Shown here piece after piece: positions 32,734-41,927 of a stretch of DNA of 64,000 nucleotides (positions are counted from its first letter, which is position 1; each line of letters starts with the position of its first letter). The position numbers and the translations under genes are program-made. Under the pieces are notes generated by a model. It was not told the DNA's origin and ran no database searches. It was given only the letters and a program-made list of their open reading frames with translations. Source of the stretch: Streptomyces avermitilis MA-4680 = NBRC 14893 (GTDB lineage: Bacteria > Actinomycetota > Actinomycetes > Streptomycetales > Streptomycetaceae); NCBI RefSeq assembly GCF_000009765.2, contig NC_003155.5, positions 7,936,001 through 8,000,000 on the forward strand, read 5' to 3'.

Positions 32734-34350
32734 TTACTTCTTGTCGAGCAGGTCCTGCACCTTGCCCCGGACCTCGTCCGTGGCGAGGCCGCGGATCGTC
32801 AGCGTCGTACGGCGGCGCAGCACGTCGTCCGCCGTCTCGGCCCACTCGTTGTCCCGGGCGTAGACGACCTGCGCCCAGATCTCCGGGGCGTCCTGGTGGA
32901 CGCGCTCGCCGAGCTCCGGGTTGTCGTTCGCCAGGCGCGCGATGTCGAAGGCGAGCGAACCGTAGTGCGTGGCCAGGTGCTTGGCCGTGTCGGCGGCCAT
33001 GCGCGGGCCGGGCGCCGGGCCGTCGACCAGCAGCCGGTGGGCGACCGCGCGCGGGTTGGCGACACCCGGCAGCGGCAGCTTCTTCGGCAGCTCGTTGATC
33101 GGCTCGAAGTCCTCACCGAGCGGATGGCCCGGCAGCGACTCCAGCTTCTTCATGACCGTACGGCCGATGTGGCGGAAGGTGGTCCACTTGCCGCCCGCGA
33201 CGGACAGCATCCCGCCGCGGCCCTCGGTGACGACCGTCTCGCGCTTGGCCTTCGAGGTGTCGCCGGGACCGCCGGGCAGCACCCGCAGACCGGCGAAGGA
33301 GTACGTGATCAGGTCACGGGAGAGCTGCTGGTCGCGGATCGAGAACGCGGCCTCGTCCAGTATCTGGGCGATGTCCTTCTCGTTGACCGCGACGTCGCCC
33401 GGCTCGCCCTCGTACTCCTCGTCGGTCGTGCCGAGCAGCAGCATGTCCTCCCAGGGGAGGGCGAAGGTGATCCGGTACTTGTCGATCGGGGTGGCCAGCG
33501 CCGCCTTCCAGGGCGAGGTGCGCTTCAGCACCAGGTGCGCGCCCTTGGAGAGGCGGATGGACGGAGCCGCGTCCGGGTTCTCCATCCTGCGCAGGTGGTC
33601 GACCCACGGGCCGGTCGCGTTGAGGACGAGGCGCGCGTTGACGCCGAACTCCTCGCCGTTCGTCCGGTCCTTGAGCTCCGCGCCCGTGACCCGGCCCCTG
33701 GTGAAGCGCAGGCCGGTGACCTCGGCGTGGTTGAGGACGACGGCGCCCGACTCGACGGCCGCGCGGACCGTCATCAGGGCCATCCGCGAGTCGTTCATCT
33801 GGTCGTCGCCGTACACGGCCACGGCCTTCAGGTTCTCGGTGCGTAGCTCCGGCACGTCCTGCGCGGCCTTCGAGGGGCCGAGCAGGTGCCCCACGCCGTC
33901 GCCGAACGCCGACAGCGCGGAGTACGCGAAGACGCCTGCCCCGAGCTTCGCCGCGCCGTGCGGCCCGCCCTTGTACACGGGGAGGTAGAACGTGAGCGGG
34001 TTCGCCAGGTGGGGGGCCACCTGGCGGGAGACCGCACGGCGCTCGAAGTGGTTCTCCGCCACCAGCTTCACCGCGCCGGTCTGCAGGTAGCGCAGACCGC
34101 CGTGGAGAAGCTTGGAGGAGGCGGAGGAGGTGGCGCCGGCGAAGTCGCCGGCGTCGACCAGGGCCACCCTCAGCCCGGACTGCGCGGCATGCCAGGCGGT
34201 GGAGATGCCGAGGATGCCGCCGCCGATGACGAGGAGGTCGTACGTCGCCTTGGAAAGCTGCTCCCGGGTCTCGGCGCGGCTCGGGTTGGAGCCGGAGGCC
34301 GGGTGCGTACCGAGGGCAGGCACGGACTGAAGGGTGGGCTGACTGGTCAT
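32734..34350 (-). CDS. glpD: Glycerol-3-phosphate dehydrogenase/oxidase
   Basis: A 538-residue FAD flavoprotein that oxidises glycerol-3-phosphate to dihydroxyacetone phosphate and passes electrons to the quinone pool; it is membrane associated. The FAD Rossmann motif is LLVIGGGILGISTAWHAA near residue 40, followed by SSASSKLLHGGLRYL. The mid region GPWVDHLR and the C-terminal DAO_C domain (about 400-530) complete the family layout. It is the last gene of the glpF-glpK-glpD operon, 8 bp after glpK. Confidence 0.96.
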   Translation of the reverse strand: MTSQPTLQSVPALGTHPASGSNPSRAETREQLSKATYDLLVIGGGILGISTAWHAAQSGLRVALVDAGDFAGATSSASSKLLHGGLRYLQTGAVKLVAENHFERRAVSRQVAPHLANPLTFYLPVYKGGPHGAAKLGAGVFAYSALSAFGDGVGHLLGPSKAAQDVPELRTENLKAVAVYGDDQMNDSRMALMTVRAAVESGAVVLNHAEVTGLRFTRGRVTGAELKDRTNGEEFGVNARLVLNATGPWVDHLRRMENPDAAPSIRLSKGAHLVLKRTSPWKAALATPIDKYRITFALPWEDMLLLGTTDEEYEGEPGDVAVNEKDIAQILDEAAFSIRDQQLSRDLITYSFAGLRVLPGGPGDTSKAKRETVVTEGRGGMLSVAGGKWTTFRHIGRTVMKKLESLPGHPLGEDFEPINELPKKLPLPGVANPRAVAHRLLVDGPAPGPRMAADTAKHLATHYGSLAFDIARLANDNPELGERVHQDAPEIWAQVVYARDNEWAETADDVLRRRTTLTIRGLATDEVRGKVQDLLDKK

Positions 34351-34358
34351 GCGGGTTC

Positions 34359-35897
34359 TTACTCCTCGTCCTCGATCCAGCCCATGGTCCGCTCGACGGC
34401 CTTGAGCCAGCTCTTGTACTCACGGTCGCGGGTCTCCGCGGCCATGTTCGGGGTCCACTCCGCGGCCCTGCGCCAGTTGGCCCGCAGGTCCTCGGTGTTG
34501 GTCCAGAAGCCGACGGCGAGACCGGCGGCGTAGGCGGCGCCGAGGCAGGTGGTCTCGGCGACCATCGGACGCACCACCGGCGCGTCCAGGAAGTCCGAGA
34601 GCGTCTGCATCAGCAGGTTGTTGGAGGTCATGCCGCCGTCGACCTTGAGGGCCGCGAGCTCGACGCCGGAGTCCTTCGTCATGGCGTCGGTGATCTCGCG
34701 GGTCTGCCAGGCCGTGGCCTCCAGGACGGCGCGCGCGATGTGCGCCTTGGTGACGTACCGGGTGAGACCGGCGATCACACCGCGGGCGTCGGAGCGCCAG
34801 TACGGGGCGAACAGACCGGAGAAGGCCGGCACGAAGTAGGCGCCGCCGTTGTCCTCGACCGACGACGCGAGCGTCTCGATCTCGGCGGCGGACTTGATCA
34901 GGCCCATCTGGTCGCGCATCCACTGCACGAGCGAACCGGTGACGGCGATGGAACCCTCGAGGGCGTAGACCGGCTTCTGGTCGCCGATCTGGTAGCCCAC
35001 GGTGGTCAGCAGCCCGCTGTACGAGTTGATGATCTTGTCACCGGTGTTCATCAGCATGAACGTGCCGGTGCCGTACGTGGACTTGGCCTCGCCCTCGGAG
35101 AAACAGGTCTGGCCGAACAGGGCCGCCTGCTGGTCGCCGAGCGCGGAGGCGACGGGGATGCCGCCGAGCAGGTCGCCGAGCTTGCCGCCGGTGATCTCGC
35201 CGTACACCTCGGCGGAGGAGCGGATCTCGGGCAGCATCGCCAGCGGGACACCGATGGACTCGGCGATCTTGTCGTCCCACTGCATGGTGTGCAGGTTCAT
35301 CAGCATGGTGCGGGAGGCGTTGGTGACGTCGGTGACGTGCTTGCCGCCGTTGACACCACCCGTCAGGTTCCAGATGACCCAGGTGTCCATGGTGCCGAAG
35401 AGGATGTCGCCGGCTTCGGCGCGCTCGCGCAGGCCCTCGACGTTGTCCAGCAGCCAGCGGGCCTTCGGGCCGGCGAAGTACGACGCGAGCGGCAGGCCGG
35501 TCTCGCGGCGGAAGCGGTCCTGGCCGACGTTGCGGCCGAGTTCCTTGCAGAGCGCGTCGGTGCGGGTGTCCTGCCAGACGAGGGCGTTGTGGACGGGCTC
35601 ACCGGTGTTCTTGTCCCAGAGCAGCGTGGTCTCGCGCTGGTTGGTGATGCCGATGGCCTTGATGTCGTCGCGGGTGATGCCGGCCTTCTCGACGGCTCCG
35701 GCGACGACCTCCTGGACGTTGGTCCAGATCTCGGCGGCGTTGTGCTCGACCCAGCCCGGCTTCGGGAAGATCTGCTCGTGCTCCTTCTGGTCGACGGAGA
35801 CGATACGGCCGTCCCGGTCGAAGACGATGCAACGGCTGGACGTGGTGCCCTGGTCGATCGCGGCGATGAAGGGGCCGGCGGTGTGTGCGTCGGTCAC
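34359..35897 (-). CDS. glpK: Glycerol kinase
   Basis: A 512-residue FGGY-family kinase that phosphorylates glycerol to glycerol-3-phosphate with ATP. AAIDQGTTSSRCIVFD at the start, GITNQRETTLLWD, the FGGY signature region GKLGDLLGGIPVASALGDQQAALFGQ and KVDGGMTSNNLLMQ are all intact. It lies between glpF (107 bp upstream) and glpD and is expected to be glycerol-induced through GylR. Confidence 0.97.
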   Translation of the reverse strand: MTDAHTAGPFIAAIDQGTTSSRCIVFDRDGRIVSVDQKEHEQIFPKPGWVEHNAAEIWTNVQEVVAGAVEKAGITRDDIKAIGITNQRETTLLWDKNTGEPVHNALVWQDTRTDALCKELGRNVGQDRFRRETGLPLASYFAGPKARWLLDNVEGLRERAEAGDILFGTMDTWVIWNLTGGVNGGKHVTDVTNASRTMLMNLHTMQWDDKIAESIGVPLAMLPEIRSSAEVYGEITGGKLGDLLGGIPVASALGDQQAALFGQTCFSEGEAKSTYGTGTFMLMNTGDKIINSYSGLLTTVGYQIGDQKPVYALEGSIAVTGSLVQWMRDQMGLIKSAAEIETLASSVEDNGGAYFVPAFSGLFAPYWRSDARGVIAGLTRYVTKAHIARAVLEATAWQTREITDAMTKDSGVELAALKVDGGMTSNNLLMQTLSDFLDAPVVRPMVAETTCLGAAYAAGLAVGFWTNTEDLRANWRRAAEWTPNMAAETRDREYKSWLKAVERTMGWIEDEE

Positions 35898-36004
35898 GGT
35901 GTGCTCCTGAAAGGTCCGTATGAAAGGGGCTGTATCTACGGCGCGGTGCTTCGAGCGGTGCTGTGGTGCGAGCGGCTCTCGAGCGAGTGCTTCCAGCGGT
36001 GCTG

Positions 36005-36799
36005 TTATGCGAAGGCGACGTTGTATATGCCTGCGGCTATCGCGGCGCCGATCAGCGGGCCGACAACCGGGATCCAGGCGTAGCTCCAGTCGGAACCACC
36101 CTTGTTGGGCAGGGGGAGCAGGGCGTGCACGATACGCGGACCGAGGTCACGGGCCGGGTTGATCGCGTAGCCGGTCGGGCCACCGAGGGAGAGGCCGATG
36201 CTGACGACCACGAGCGAGGTGATCAGGGCGCCGATGGTGCCGAGGCCGTTGCCGTTGTCGTTCAGGCCCTGCGTGAGGATCGCGAGCACGAGGACGACGG
36301 TGCCGATGATCTCGGTGGCGAGGTTCTGCACCACGTTCCGGACCTCGGGGCCGGTGGAGAAGACGCCGAGCACGGGGCCGGCTCCCGTCTCCTGGGCCTC
36401 TACGGCCTTGGTCTTGGTGGCCTGTGCGCCCGGACCGCCGACGATCTCGTGGTCGGTGAGGTGCGCGTGGAACTGGCCGTAGTAGGCGACCCAGACCAGG
36501 GCGGCACCGATCATGGCGCCCAGCAGCTGTCCCGCCCAGTAGGTGGGGACGTTGCTCCAGTCGTTGTCCTTGATCGCGAGCGCGAGCGTCACGGCCGGAT
36601 TGAGGTGGGCACCGGAAAGCGGCGCCGAGATGTAGACCGCGGTCAGAACCGCGAAGCCCCACCCGAAGGTGATGGCGAGCCAGCCGGCGTTGCGCGCCTT
36701 GGAGGCCTTCAGCGTGACGGCGGCGCACACGCCACCACCCAGCAGGATGAGTACGGCGGTACCGATGGTCTCGCCGATGAAGATGTCGGAGCTGGACAC
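36005..36799 (-). CDS. glpF: Glycerol uptake facilitator (aquaglyceroporin)
   Basis: A 264-residue MIP-family channel with six membrane helices and the two NPA half-helix motifs, SGAHLNPAVTLA near residue 65 and GYAINPARDLGPR near 210. The Asp after the second NPA (NPARD) marks glycerol-conducting members. GTG at 36799 has AGGAG 7 bases upstream. It is the first gene of the operon; the 351 bp upstream carry the GylR-like dyad at 36926 and the gylR terminator. Confidence 0.94.
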   Translation of the reverse strand: MSSSDIFIGETIGTAVLILLGGGVCAAVTLKASKARNAGWLAITFGWGFAVLTAVYISAPLSGAHLNPAVTLALAIKDNDWSNVPTYWAGQLLGAMIGAALVWVAYYGQFHAHLTDHEIVGGPGAQATKTKAVEAQETGAGPVLGVFSTGPEVRNVVQNLATEIIGTVVLVLAILTQGLNDNGNGLGTIGALITSLVVVSIGLSLGGPTGYAINPARDLGPRIVHALLPLPNKGGSDWSYAWIPVVGPLIGAAIAAGIYNVAFA

Positions 36800-36925
36800 C
36801 CGCGACTCCTTTGTCCTTCGTCCAGGGGAAGCCGAACCCCGGGTCCCTCCGGTGGTTCGTGCTCTCAGGGAGAGAGAGCGATACGGCCCTTGGCGTTGCC
36901 ACACTCTAACGCGTATTGCCGGTAG

Positions 36926-36942
36926 GTGTTCGACAATGCCGA
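36926..36942. promoter_or_regulatory. Candidate GylR operator upstream of glpF
   Basis: GTGTTCGACAATGCCGA is, on the opposite strand, TCGGCATTGTCGAACAC. This matches the element upstream of gylR at 16 of 17 positions. The core TTCGACAATGCCGA is a near-palindrome (TTCGRCAWTGYCGAA). It lies 127 bases before the glpF start. The rest of 36800-37052 holds no gene; an A/T-richer stretch at 36990-37035 may contain the promoter. Confidence 0.65.
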
Positions 36943-37052
36943 CCGATGGACGGGAGTCTTGCTTCCGCGTTACCAGCACGTCAAGAGCTCTGTTATCGAA
37001 AGCACGATCGTTATTGATCGCCACGAGTTATCGATCTTGAGGTGGCACGACG

Positions 37053-37083
37053 AAGGCCGGGACGCCCTTGGCATCCCGGCCTT
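37053..37083 (-). terminator. Terminator of gylR
   Basis: A perfect 10-bp stem (AAGGCCGGGA at 37053-37062 with TCCCGGCCTT at 37074-37083) with an 11-nt loop begins 68 bases beyond the gylR stop. Short T runs flank the plus-strand side as well. Confidence 0.75.
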
Positions 37084-37150
37084 TTCCTGTACGAACCTCA
37101 GAACCGCGCGGGGTCCCGCACGAACCGCGGAGCCGCGCGGCGTACGGACC

Positions 37151-37915
37151 TCAGAACCGCCCCGCGCCCAGATCCCGTGACACCGCCCGGGCGCAGTCCC
37201 GGACCGCCGCGATCAGGTCCGGACGCAGCTGCCCGTCCTTGCAGACCCGCTCCACGGCCCCGGTGATGCCCACCGCGCCGACCGGCATCCGCCGCCGGTT
37301 GTGGATCGGTGCGGAGACCGAGGCGACCCCCGTCCAGGTCTCCTCGACATCGTCCGCGTACCCGCGCGCGCGGGTCAGGTCGAGCACGCCCTCGAACTGG
37401 TCCAGCTCACTGATCGTGCGCGGCGTGAACACCTTGCGCTCGGCCTCCAGGACCTCGCTGTGCGCCACCGGGTCGTAGGCCGAGAGGACCTTGCCGAGCG
37501 CCGTGGAGTGCAGCGGCTGCATGGCCCCGACCTCCAGCACCTGCCGGCTGTCGTCGGGCCGGAAGACGTGGTGCACGATCAGTACGCCCTGCTGGTGCAG
37601 CACGCCCAGATAGACGCTCTCGCCGCTGGAGCGGGCCAGGTCGTCCGTCCACACCAGGGCGCGCGCCCGCAGCTCGTGCACATCGAGATACGTGGTGCCG
37701 AGGCGCAGCAGCTCGGCGCCCAGCTGGTAGCGCCCCGAGGCCGCCTCCTGCTCGACGAACCCCTCCTGCTGCAGCGTGCGCAGTATGCCGTGGGCCGTGC
37801 CCTTGGCGAGGCCCAGCGACGAGGCGATGTCCGAGAGGCCGAGCCGTCGCTCGCCGCCCGCGAGCAGCCGCAGCATCGCGGCCGCCCGTTCGAGCGACTG
37901 GATGTTCCGTGCCAT
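37151..37915 (-). CDS. gylR: IclR family regulator of glycerol genes
   Basis: A 254-residue IclR-type repressor. It has an N-terminal winged helix (about 5-60, LSDIASSLGLAKGTAHGILRTLQQEGFVEQ) and a C-terminal effector domain (about 80-250, MQPLHSTALGKVLSAY and VGAVGITGAVERV). GylR of S. coelicolor represses the glycerol operon and its own gene. ATG at 37915 follows AGGA at a 5-base spacing. Matching dyads lie upstream of gylR and glpF. The stop region is partly duplicated downstream (two copies of ACCTCAGAACCGC about 60 bases apart). Confidence 0.92.
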   Translation of the reverse strand: MARNIQSLERAAAMLRLLAGGERRLGLSDIASSLGLAKGTAHGILRTLQQEGFVEQEAASGRYQLGAELLRLGTTYLDVHELRARALVWTDDLARSSGESVYLGVLHQQGVLIVHHVFRPDDSRQVLEVGAMQPLHSTALGKVLSAYDPVAHSEVLEAERKVFTPRTISELDQFEGVLDLTRARGYADDVEETWTGVASVSAPIHNRRRMPVGAVGITGAVERVCKDGQLRPDLIAAVRDCARAVSRDLGAGRF

Positions 37916-37971
37916 CCCCGTCCTGCCCTCCGTCCCCTCGGCCGTCGGTCGGCGTTCGTATACCGCCCCGT

Positions 37972-37988
37972 TCGGCAATGTCGAACAC
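37972..37988. promoter_or_regulatory. Candidate GylR operator upstream of gylR
   Basis: TCGGCAATGTCGAACAC lies 57-73 bases before the gylR start and matches the glpF-upstream element at 16 of 17 positions. With its preceding T it forms the dyad TTCGGCAATGTCGAA. This is consistent with autoregulation. Confidence 0.65.
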
Positions 37989-38187
37989 TACCGTCCGCTG
38001 TCGACCTCTCGCCAATGGCTCGGCGCCGGCTGTTTCGCCTGAACCCCCACATGGCACACATACGGCACACCCGTCCGGCCCGTGGACGCCCCTGACCGTA
38101 CGGCCCTGCCCCGGGCTACCCTGGCCGGGTGCGCCTTCCATGGGAAGCGCAAAGCCGACAGCCGTCGCACTCCAGGGAGCATCTTCC

Positions 38188-41100
38188 ATGGCCTCGTTGC
38201 CGAATCCGTCCCCTTCGTCCGCCTCCGCCGCGAGCCGGAGCCGAACCGACGCCCTACGCGAAGCCCTCGCCACCCGTGTGGTGGTGGCCGACGGCGCGAT
38301 GGGCACGATGCTCCAGGCACAGGACCCGACGCTCGAGGACTTCGAGAATCTCGAGGGCTGCAACGAGATCCTGAACCTGACCCGCCCCGACATCGTGCGC
38401 TCCGTCCACGAGGCCTACTTCGCGGTGGGCGTCGACTGTGTGGAGACCAACACCTTCGGAGCCAACCACTCGGCGCTCGCCGAGTACGACATCGCCGACC
38501 GTGTCTTCGAGCTGTCCGAGGCCGGGGCCCGGCTGGCCCGCGAGGTGGCCGACGAGTTCGGCACCGGCGACGGCCGCCAGCGCTGGGTCCTCGGCTCGAT
38601 CGGCCCCGGTACGAAGCTGCCGACGCTCGGCCATGTGGGATACGGCACCCTGCGCGACGGCTTCCAGGCGAACGCCGAGGGCCTGATCGCGGGCGGCGCG
38701 GACGCCCTGATCGTGGAGACCACGCAGGACCTGCTCCAGACGAAGACCTCCGTGCTGGGCGCCCGGCGGGCGATGGACGCGACCGGCGTGGACCTGCCCC
38801 TGCTGGTCTCGATGGCGTTCGAGACGACCGGCACCATGCTGCTGGGCTCCGAGATCGGCGCCGCGCTCACGGCGCTCGAGCCGCTCGGCATCGACATGAT
38901 CGGCCTGAACTGCTCGACCGGCCCCGCGGAGATGAGCGAGCACCTGCGCTATCTCACCCGCCACTCCCGCATCCCGCTGCTCTGCATGCCGAACGCCGGT
39001 CTGCCGGTGCTGACCAAGGACGGCGCGCACTTCCCGCTCGGCCCCGAGGGACTGGCCGACGCCCAGGAGAACTTCGTACGCGACTACGGCCTGTCCCTGG
39101 TCGGCGGCTGCTGCGGTACGACACCCGAACACCTGCGCCAGCTCGTGGAGCGGGTGCGGGGGGTCGAGCCCACCGAGCGGCGCCCCCAGCCCGAGCCGGG
39201 CGCCGCCTCCCTCTACCAGACCGTCCCGTTCCGCCAGGACACCGCGTACATGGCGATCGGTGAGCGCACCAACGCCAACGGCTCCAAGAAGTTCCGCGAG
39301 GCCATGCTGGACGCCCGCTGGGACGACTGCGTGGAGATGGCCCGCGACCAGATCCGCGAGGGCGCGCACATGCTCGACCTGTGCGTCGACTACGTGGGCC
39401 GCGACGGCGTCGCCGACATGGAGGAACTGGCCGGCCGCTTCGCCACCGCCTCCACGCTGCCGATCGTGCTGGACTCCACCGAGGTCGACGTCCTGCGCGC
39501 CGGACTGGAGAAGCTCGGCGGCCGGGCCGTCATCAACTCCGTCAACTACGAGGACGGGGACGGCCCCGAGTCGCGGTTCGCGAAGGTCACCCGGCTCGCC
39601 CAGGAACACGGCGCCGCGCTGATCGCGCTGACCATCGACGAGGAGGGCCAGGCCCGCACCGTCGAGACCAAGGTCGCCATCGCCGAGCGGCTCATCGAGG
39701 ACCTGACGACGAACTGGGGCATCCACGAGTCGGACATCCTCATGGACTGTCTGACCTTCACCATCTGCACCGGTCAGGAGGAGTCCCGGGGGGACGGCAT
39801 CGCCACGATCGAGGCGATCCGCGAGCTGAAGCGCCGCCGCCCGGACGTCCAGACCACGCTGGGCCTGTCGAACATCTCCTTCGGCCTCAACCCGGCGGCC
39901 CGCATCCTGCTCAACTCGGTCTTCCTCGACGAGTGCGTGAAGGCGGGCCTGGACTCGGCGATCGTGCACGCGAGCAAGATCCTGCCGATCGCGCGCTTCG
40001 ACGAGGAGCAGGTCACCACCGCGCTCGACCTGATCTACGACCGGCGCTCCGAGGGGTACGACCCGCTCCAGAAGCTGATGGCGCTGTTCGAGGGAGCCAC
40101 CACCAAGTCCCTCAAGGCGGGCAAGGCCGAGGAACTGGCCGCCCTGCCCCTGGACGAGCGGCTCAAGCGGCGCATCATCGACGGTGAGAAGAACGGCCTG
40201 GAGGCCGACCTCGACGCGGCACTCCAGGACCGGCCGGCCCTCGACATCGTCAACGAGACACTCCTCGACGGCATGAAGGTCGTCGGCGAACTGTTCGGGT
40301 CCGGCCAGATGCAGCTGCCGTTCGTCCTCCAGTCCGCCGAGGTCATGAAGACGGCGGTGGCCCACCTGGAACCGCACATGGAGAAGTCGGACGCCGAGGG
40401 CAAGGGCACCATCGTCCTCGCCACCGTCCGCGGCGACGTGCACGACATCGGCAAGAACCTCGTCGACATCATCCTGTCCAACAACGGCTACAACGTCGTC
40501 AACCTCGGCATCAAGCAGCCGGTCTCCGCGATCCTGGACGCCGCCGAGGAGCACCGGGCCGACGTCATCGGCATGTCCGGGCTGCTGGTCAAGTCCACGG
40601 TGATCATGAAGGAGAACCTGGAGGAGCTGAACCAGCGCGGGCTGTCGGCCGACTACCCGGTCATCCTCGGCGGCGCGGCGCTGACCCGCGCGTATGTCGA
40701 GCAGGACCTGCACGAGATCTACCAGGGCGAAGTCCGCTACGCCCGGGACGCGTTCGAGGGCCTGCGCCTGATGGACGCGCTGATCGGCGTGAAGCGGGGC
40801 GTGCCCGGTGCGGCGCTGCCCGAGCTGAAGCAGCGCCGGGTGCGCGCGGCCGCGGTCGAGGTCGAGGAGCGGCCGGAGGAGGGCGCGGTCCGCTCCGACG
40901 TCGCCACCGACAACCCCGTCCCCGCGCCGCCGTTCCGGGGCACCCGCGTCATCAAGGGCATCCAGCTCAAGGAGTACGCCTCCTGGCTGGACGAGGGCGC
41001 CCTGTTCAAGGGCCAGTGGGGCCTCAAGCAGGCGCGCACGGGCGACGGGCCGACCTACGAGGAACTGGTGGAGAGCGAGGGCCGGCCCCGGCTGCGCGGA

Positions 41101-41712
41101 CTGCTCGACAAGCTCCAGACCGAGAACCTGCTCGAAGCGGCCGTCGTCTACGGCTACTTCCCGTGTGTGTCCAAGGACGACGACCTGATCATCCTGGACG
41201 AGCAGGGCAACGAGCGCACCCGCTTCACGTTCCCGCGCCAGCGCCGCGGCCGCAGGCTGTGCCTGGCCGACTTCTTCCGCCCGGAGGAGTCCGGCGAGAG
41301 GGATGTCGTCGGGCTCCAGGTCGTCACCGTCGGCTCGCGGATCGGCACGGAGACCGCCAAGCTCTTCGAGGCGAACTCCTACCGCGACTACCTCGAACTG
41401 CACGGCCTGTCCGTGCAGTTGGCGGAGGCGCTGGCCGAGTACTGGCACGCCCGGGTCCGTTCCGAGCTGGGCTTCGCCGGCGAGGACCCGGACCGGATGG
41501 AGGACATGTTCGCCCTCCAGTACCGGGGCGCCCGCTTCTCCCTCGGCTACGGCGCCTGCCCCAACCTGGAGGACCGCGCCAAGATCGCCGCTCTGCTCGA
41601 GCCGGAGCGCATCGGCGTACACCTGTCCGAGGAGTTCCAGCTGCACCCGGAGCAGTCCACGGACGCGATCGTGATCCACCACCCGGAGGCGAAGTACTTC
41701 AACGCGCGATGA
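38188..41712 (+). CDS. metH: Cobalamin-dependent methionine synthase
   Basis: A 1174-residue modular enzyme that transfers a methyl group from methyltetrahydrofolate through cobalamin to homocysteine. The domains are: homocysteine-binding (about 25-340, zinc cysteines in LNCSTG and GGCCGTTPEH), pterin-binding (about 355-620, GERTNANGSKKFREAM), B12-binding (about 650-900, cap helices then the DVHDIGKNLVDIILSNNGY His-on motif) and the AdoMet reactivation domain (about 940-1170, ending SLGYGACPNLEDR and HHPEAKYFNAR). ATG at 38188 has GGGAG at an 8-base spacing; the longer upstream frame is ignored. CTGACC/TACCCT (38092-38122) is a weak promoter candidate. No cobalamin riboswitch is evident in the short leader. 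Confidence 0.97.
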   Translation: MASLPNPSPSSASAASRSRTDALREALATRVVVADGAMGTMLQAQDPTLEDFENLEGCNEILNLTRPDIVRSVHEAYFAVGVDCVETNTFGANHSALAEYDIADRVFELSEAGARLAREVADEFGTGDGRQRWVLGSIGPGTKLPTLGHVGYGTLRDGFQANAEGLIAGGADALIVETTQDLLQTKTSVLGARRAMDATGVDLPLLVSMAFETTGTMLLGSEIGAALTALEPLGIDMIGLNCSTGPAEMSEHLRYLTRHSRIPLLCMPNAGLPVLTKDGAHFPLGPEGLADAQENFVRDYGLSLVGGCCGTTPEHLRQLVERVRGVEPTERRPQPEPGAASLYQTVPFRQDTAYMAIGERTNANGSKKFREAMLDARWDDCVEMARDQIREGAHMLDLCVDYVGRDGVADMEELAGRFATASTLPIVLDSTEVDVLRAGLEKLGGRAVINSVNYEDGDGPESRFAKVTRLAQEHGAALIALTIDEEGQARTVETKVAIAERLIEDLTTNWGIHESDILMDCLTFTICTGQEESRGDGIATIEAIRELKRRRPDVQTTLGLSNISFGLNPAARILLNSVFLDECVKAGLDSAIVHASKILPIARFDEEQVTTALDLIYDRRSEGYDPLQKLMALFEGATTKSLKAGKAEELAALPLDERLKRRIIDGEKNGLEADLDAALQDRPALDIVNETLLDGMKVVGELFGSGQMQLPFVLQSAEVMKTAVAHLEPHMEKSDAEGKGTIVLATVRGDVHDIGKNLVDIILSNNGYNVVNLGIKQPVSAILDAAEEHRADVIGMSGLLVKSTVIMKENLEELNQRGLSADYPVILGGAALTRAYVEQDLHEIYQGEVRYARDAFEGLRLMDALIGVKRGVPGAALPELKQRRVRAAAVEVEERPEEGAVRSDVATDNPVPAPPFRGTRVIKGIQLKEYASWLDEGALFKGQWGLKQARTGDGPTYEELVESEGRPRLRGLLDKLQTENLLEAAVVYGYFPCVSKDDDLIILDEQGNERTRFTFPRQRRGRRLCLADFFRPEESGERDVVGLQVVTVGSRIGTETAKLFEANSYRDYLELHGLSVQLAEALAEYWHARVRSELGFAGEDPDRMEDMFALQYRGARFSLGYGACPNLEDRAKIAALLEPERIGVHLSEEFQLHPEQSTDAIVIHHPEAKYFNAR

Positions 41713-41860
41713 AACGCGCGACGAGCCGGGCGGCGAGGTGCCGGGCTGCGACAAGCCGTGTGGCGCCGCGCGCCGCGAGGCTCGGTGACGCGCGCCGGGA
41801 CGTACGTCCACGCATGCTGAGCATGCTGATCGGATAAGTCGTACACTGGTCGGTCCACTG

Positions 41861-41901
41861 CAGGCCGGTTGCCCTTTTGCCAAAAAAGGGCAGCCGGCCT
41901 G
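41861..41901 (+). promoter_or_regulatory. Long hairpin before the HAD hydrolase gene
   Basis: An 18-bp stem with one G-T pair (about 41861-41878 with 41884-41901) and a 5-nt loop has arms that begin CAGGCCGG and carry a T4/A4 run next to the loop. It lies 26 bases before the HAD ATG and 10 bases before its AAGGAGG site, downstream of a -10-like TACACT. It may end metH transcription or control HAD translation. Positions are accurate to about 1 base. Confidence 0.6.
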
Positions 41902-41927
41902 ATCGTCCCTCAAGGAGGTGCGCCCGG

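Noticed and set aside
38010..38094. A 26-residue ORF (MARRRLFRLNPHMAHIRHTR...) ahead of metH as another leader peptide
   Set aside because: It lacks cysteines, has no clear ribosome site and ends 93 bases before metH; His/Arg richness alone is not enough.
37989..38187. A cobalamin riboswitch upstream of metH
   Set aside because: The leader is short and I could not find the B12-box sequence or the needed helices.
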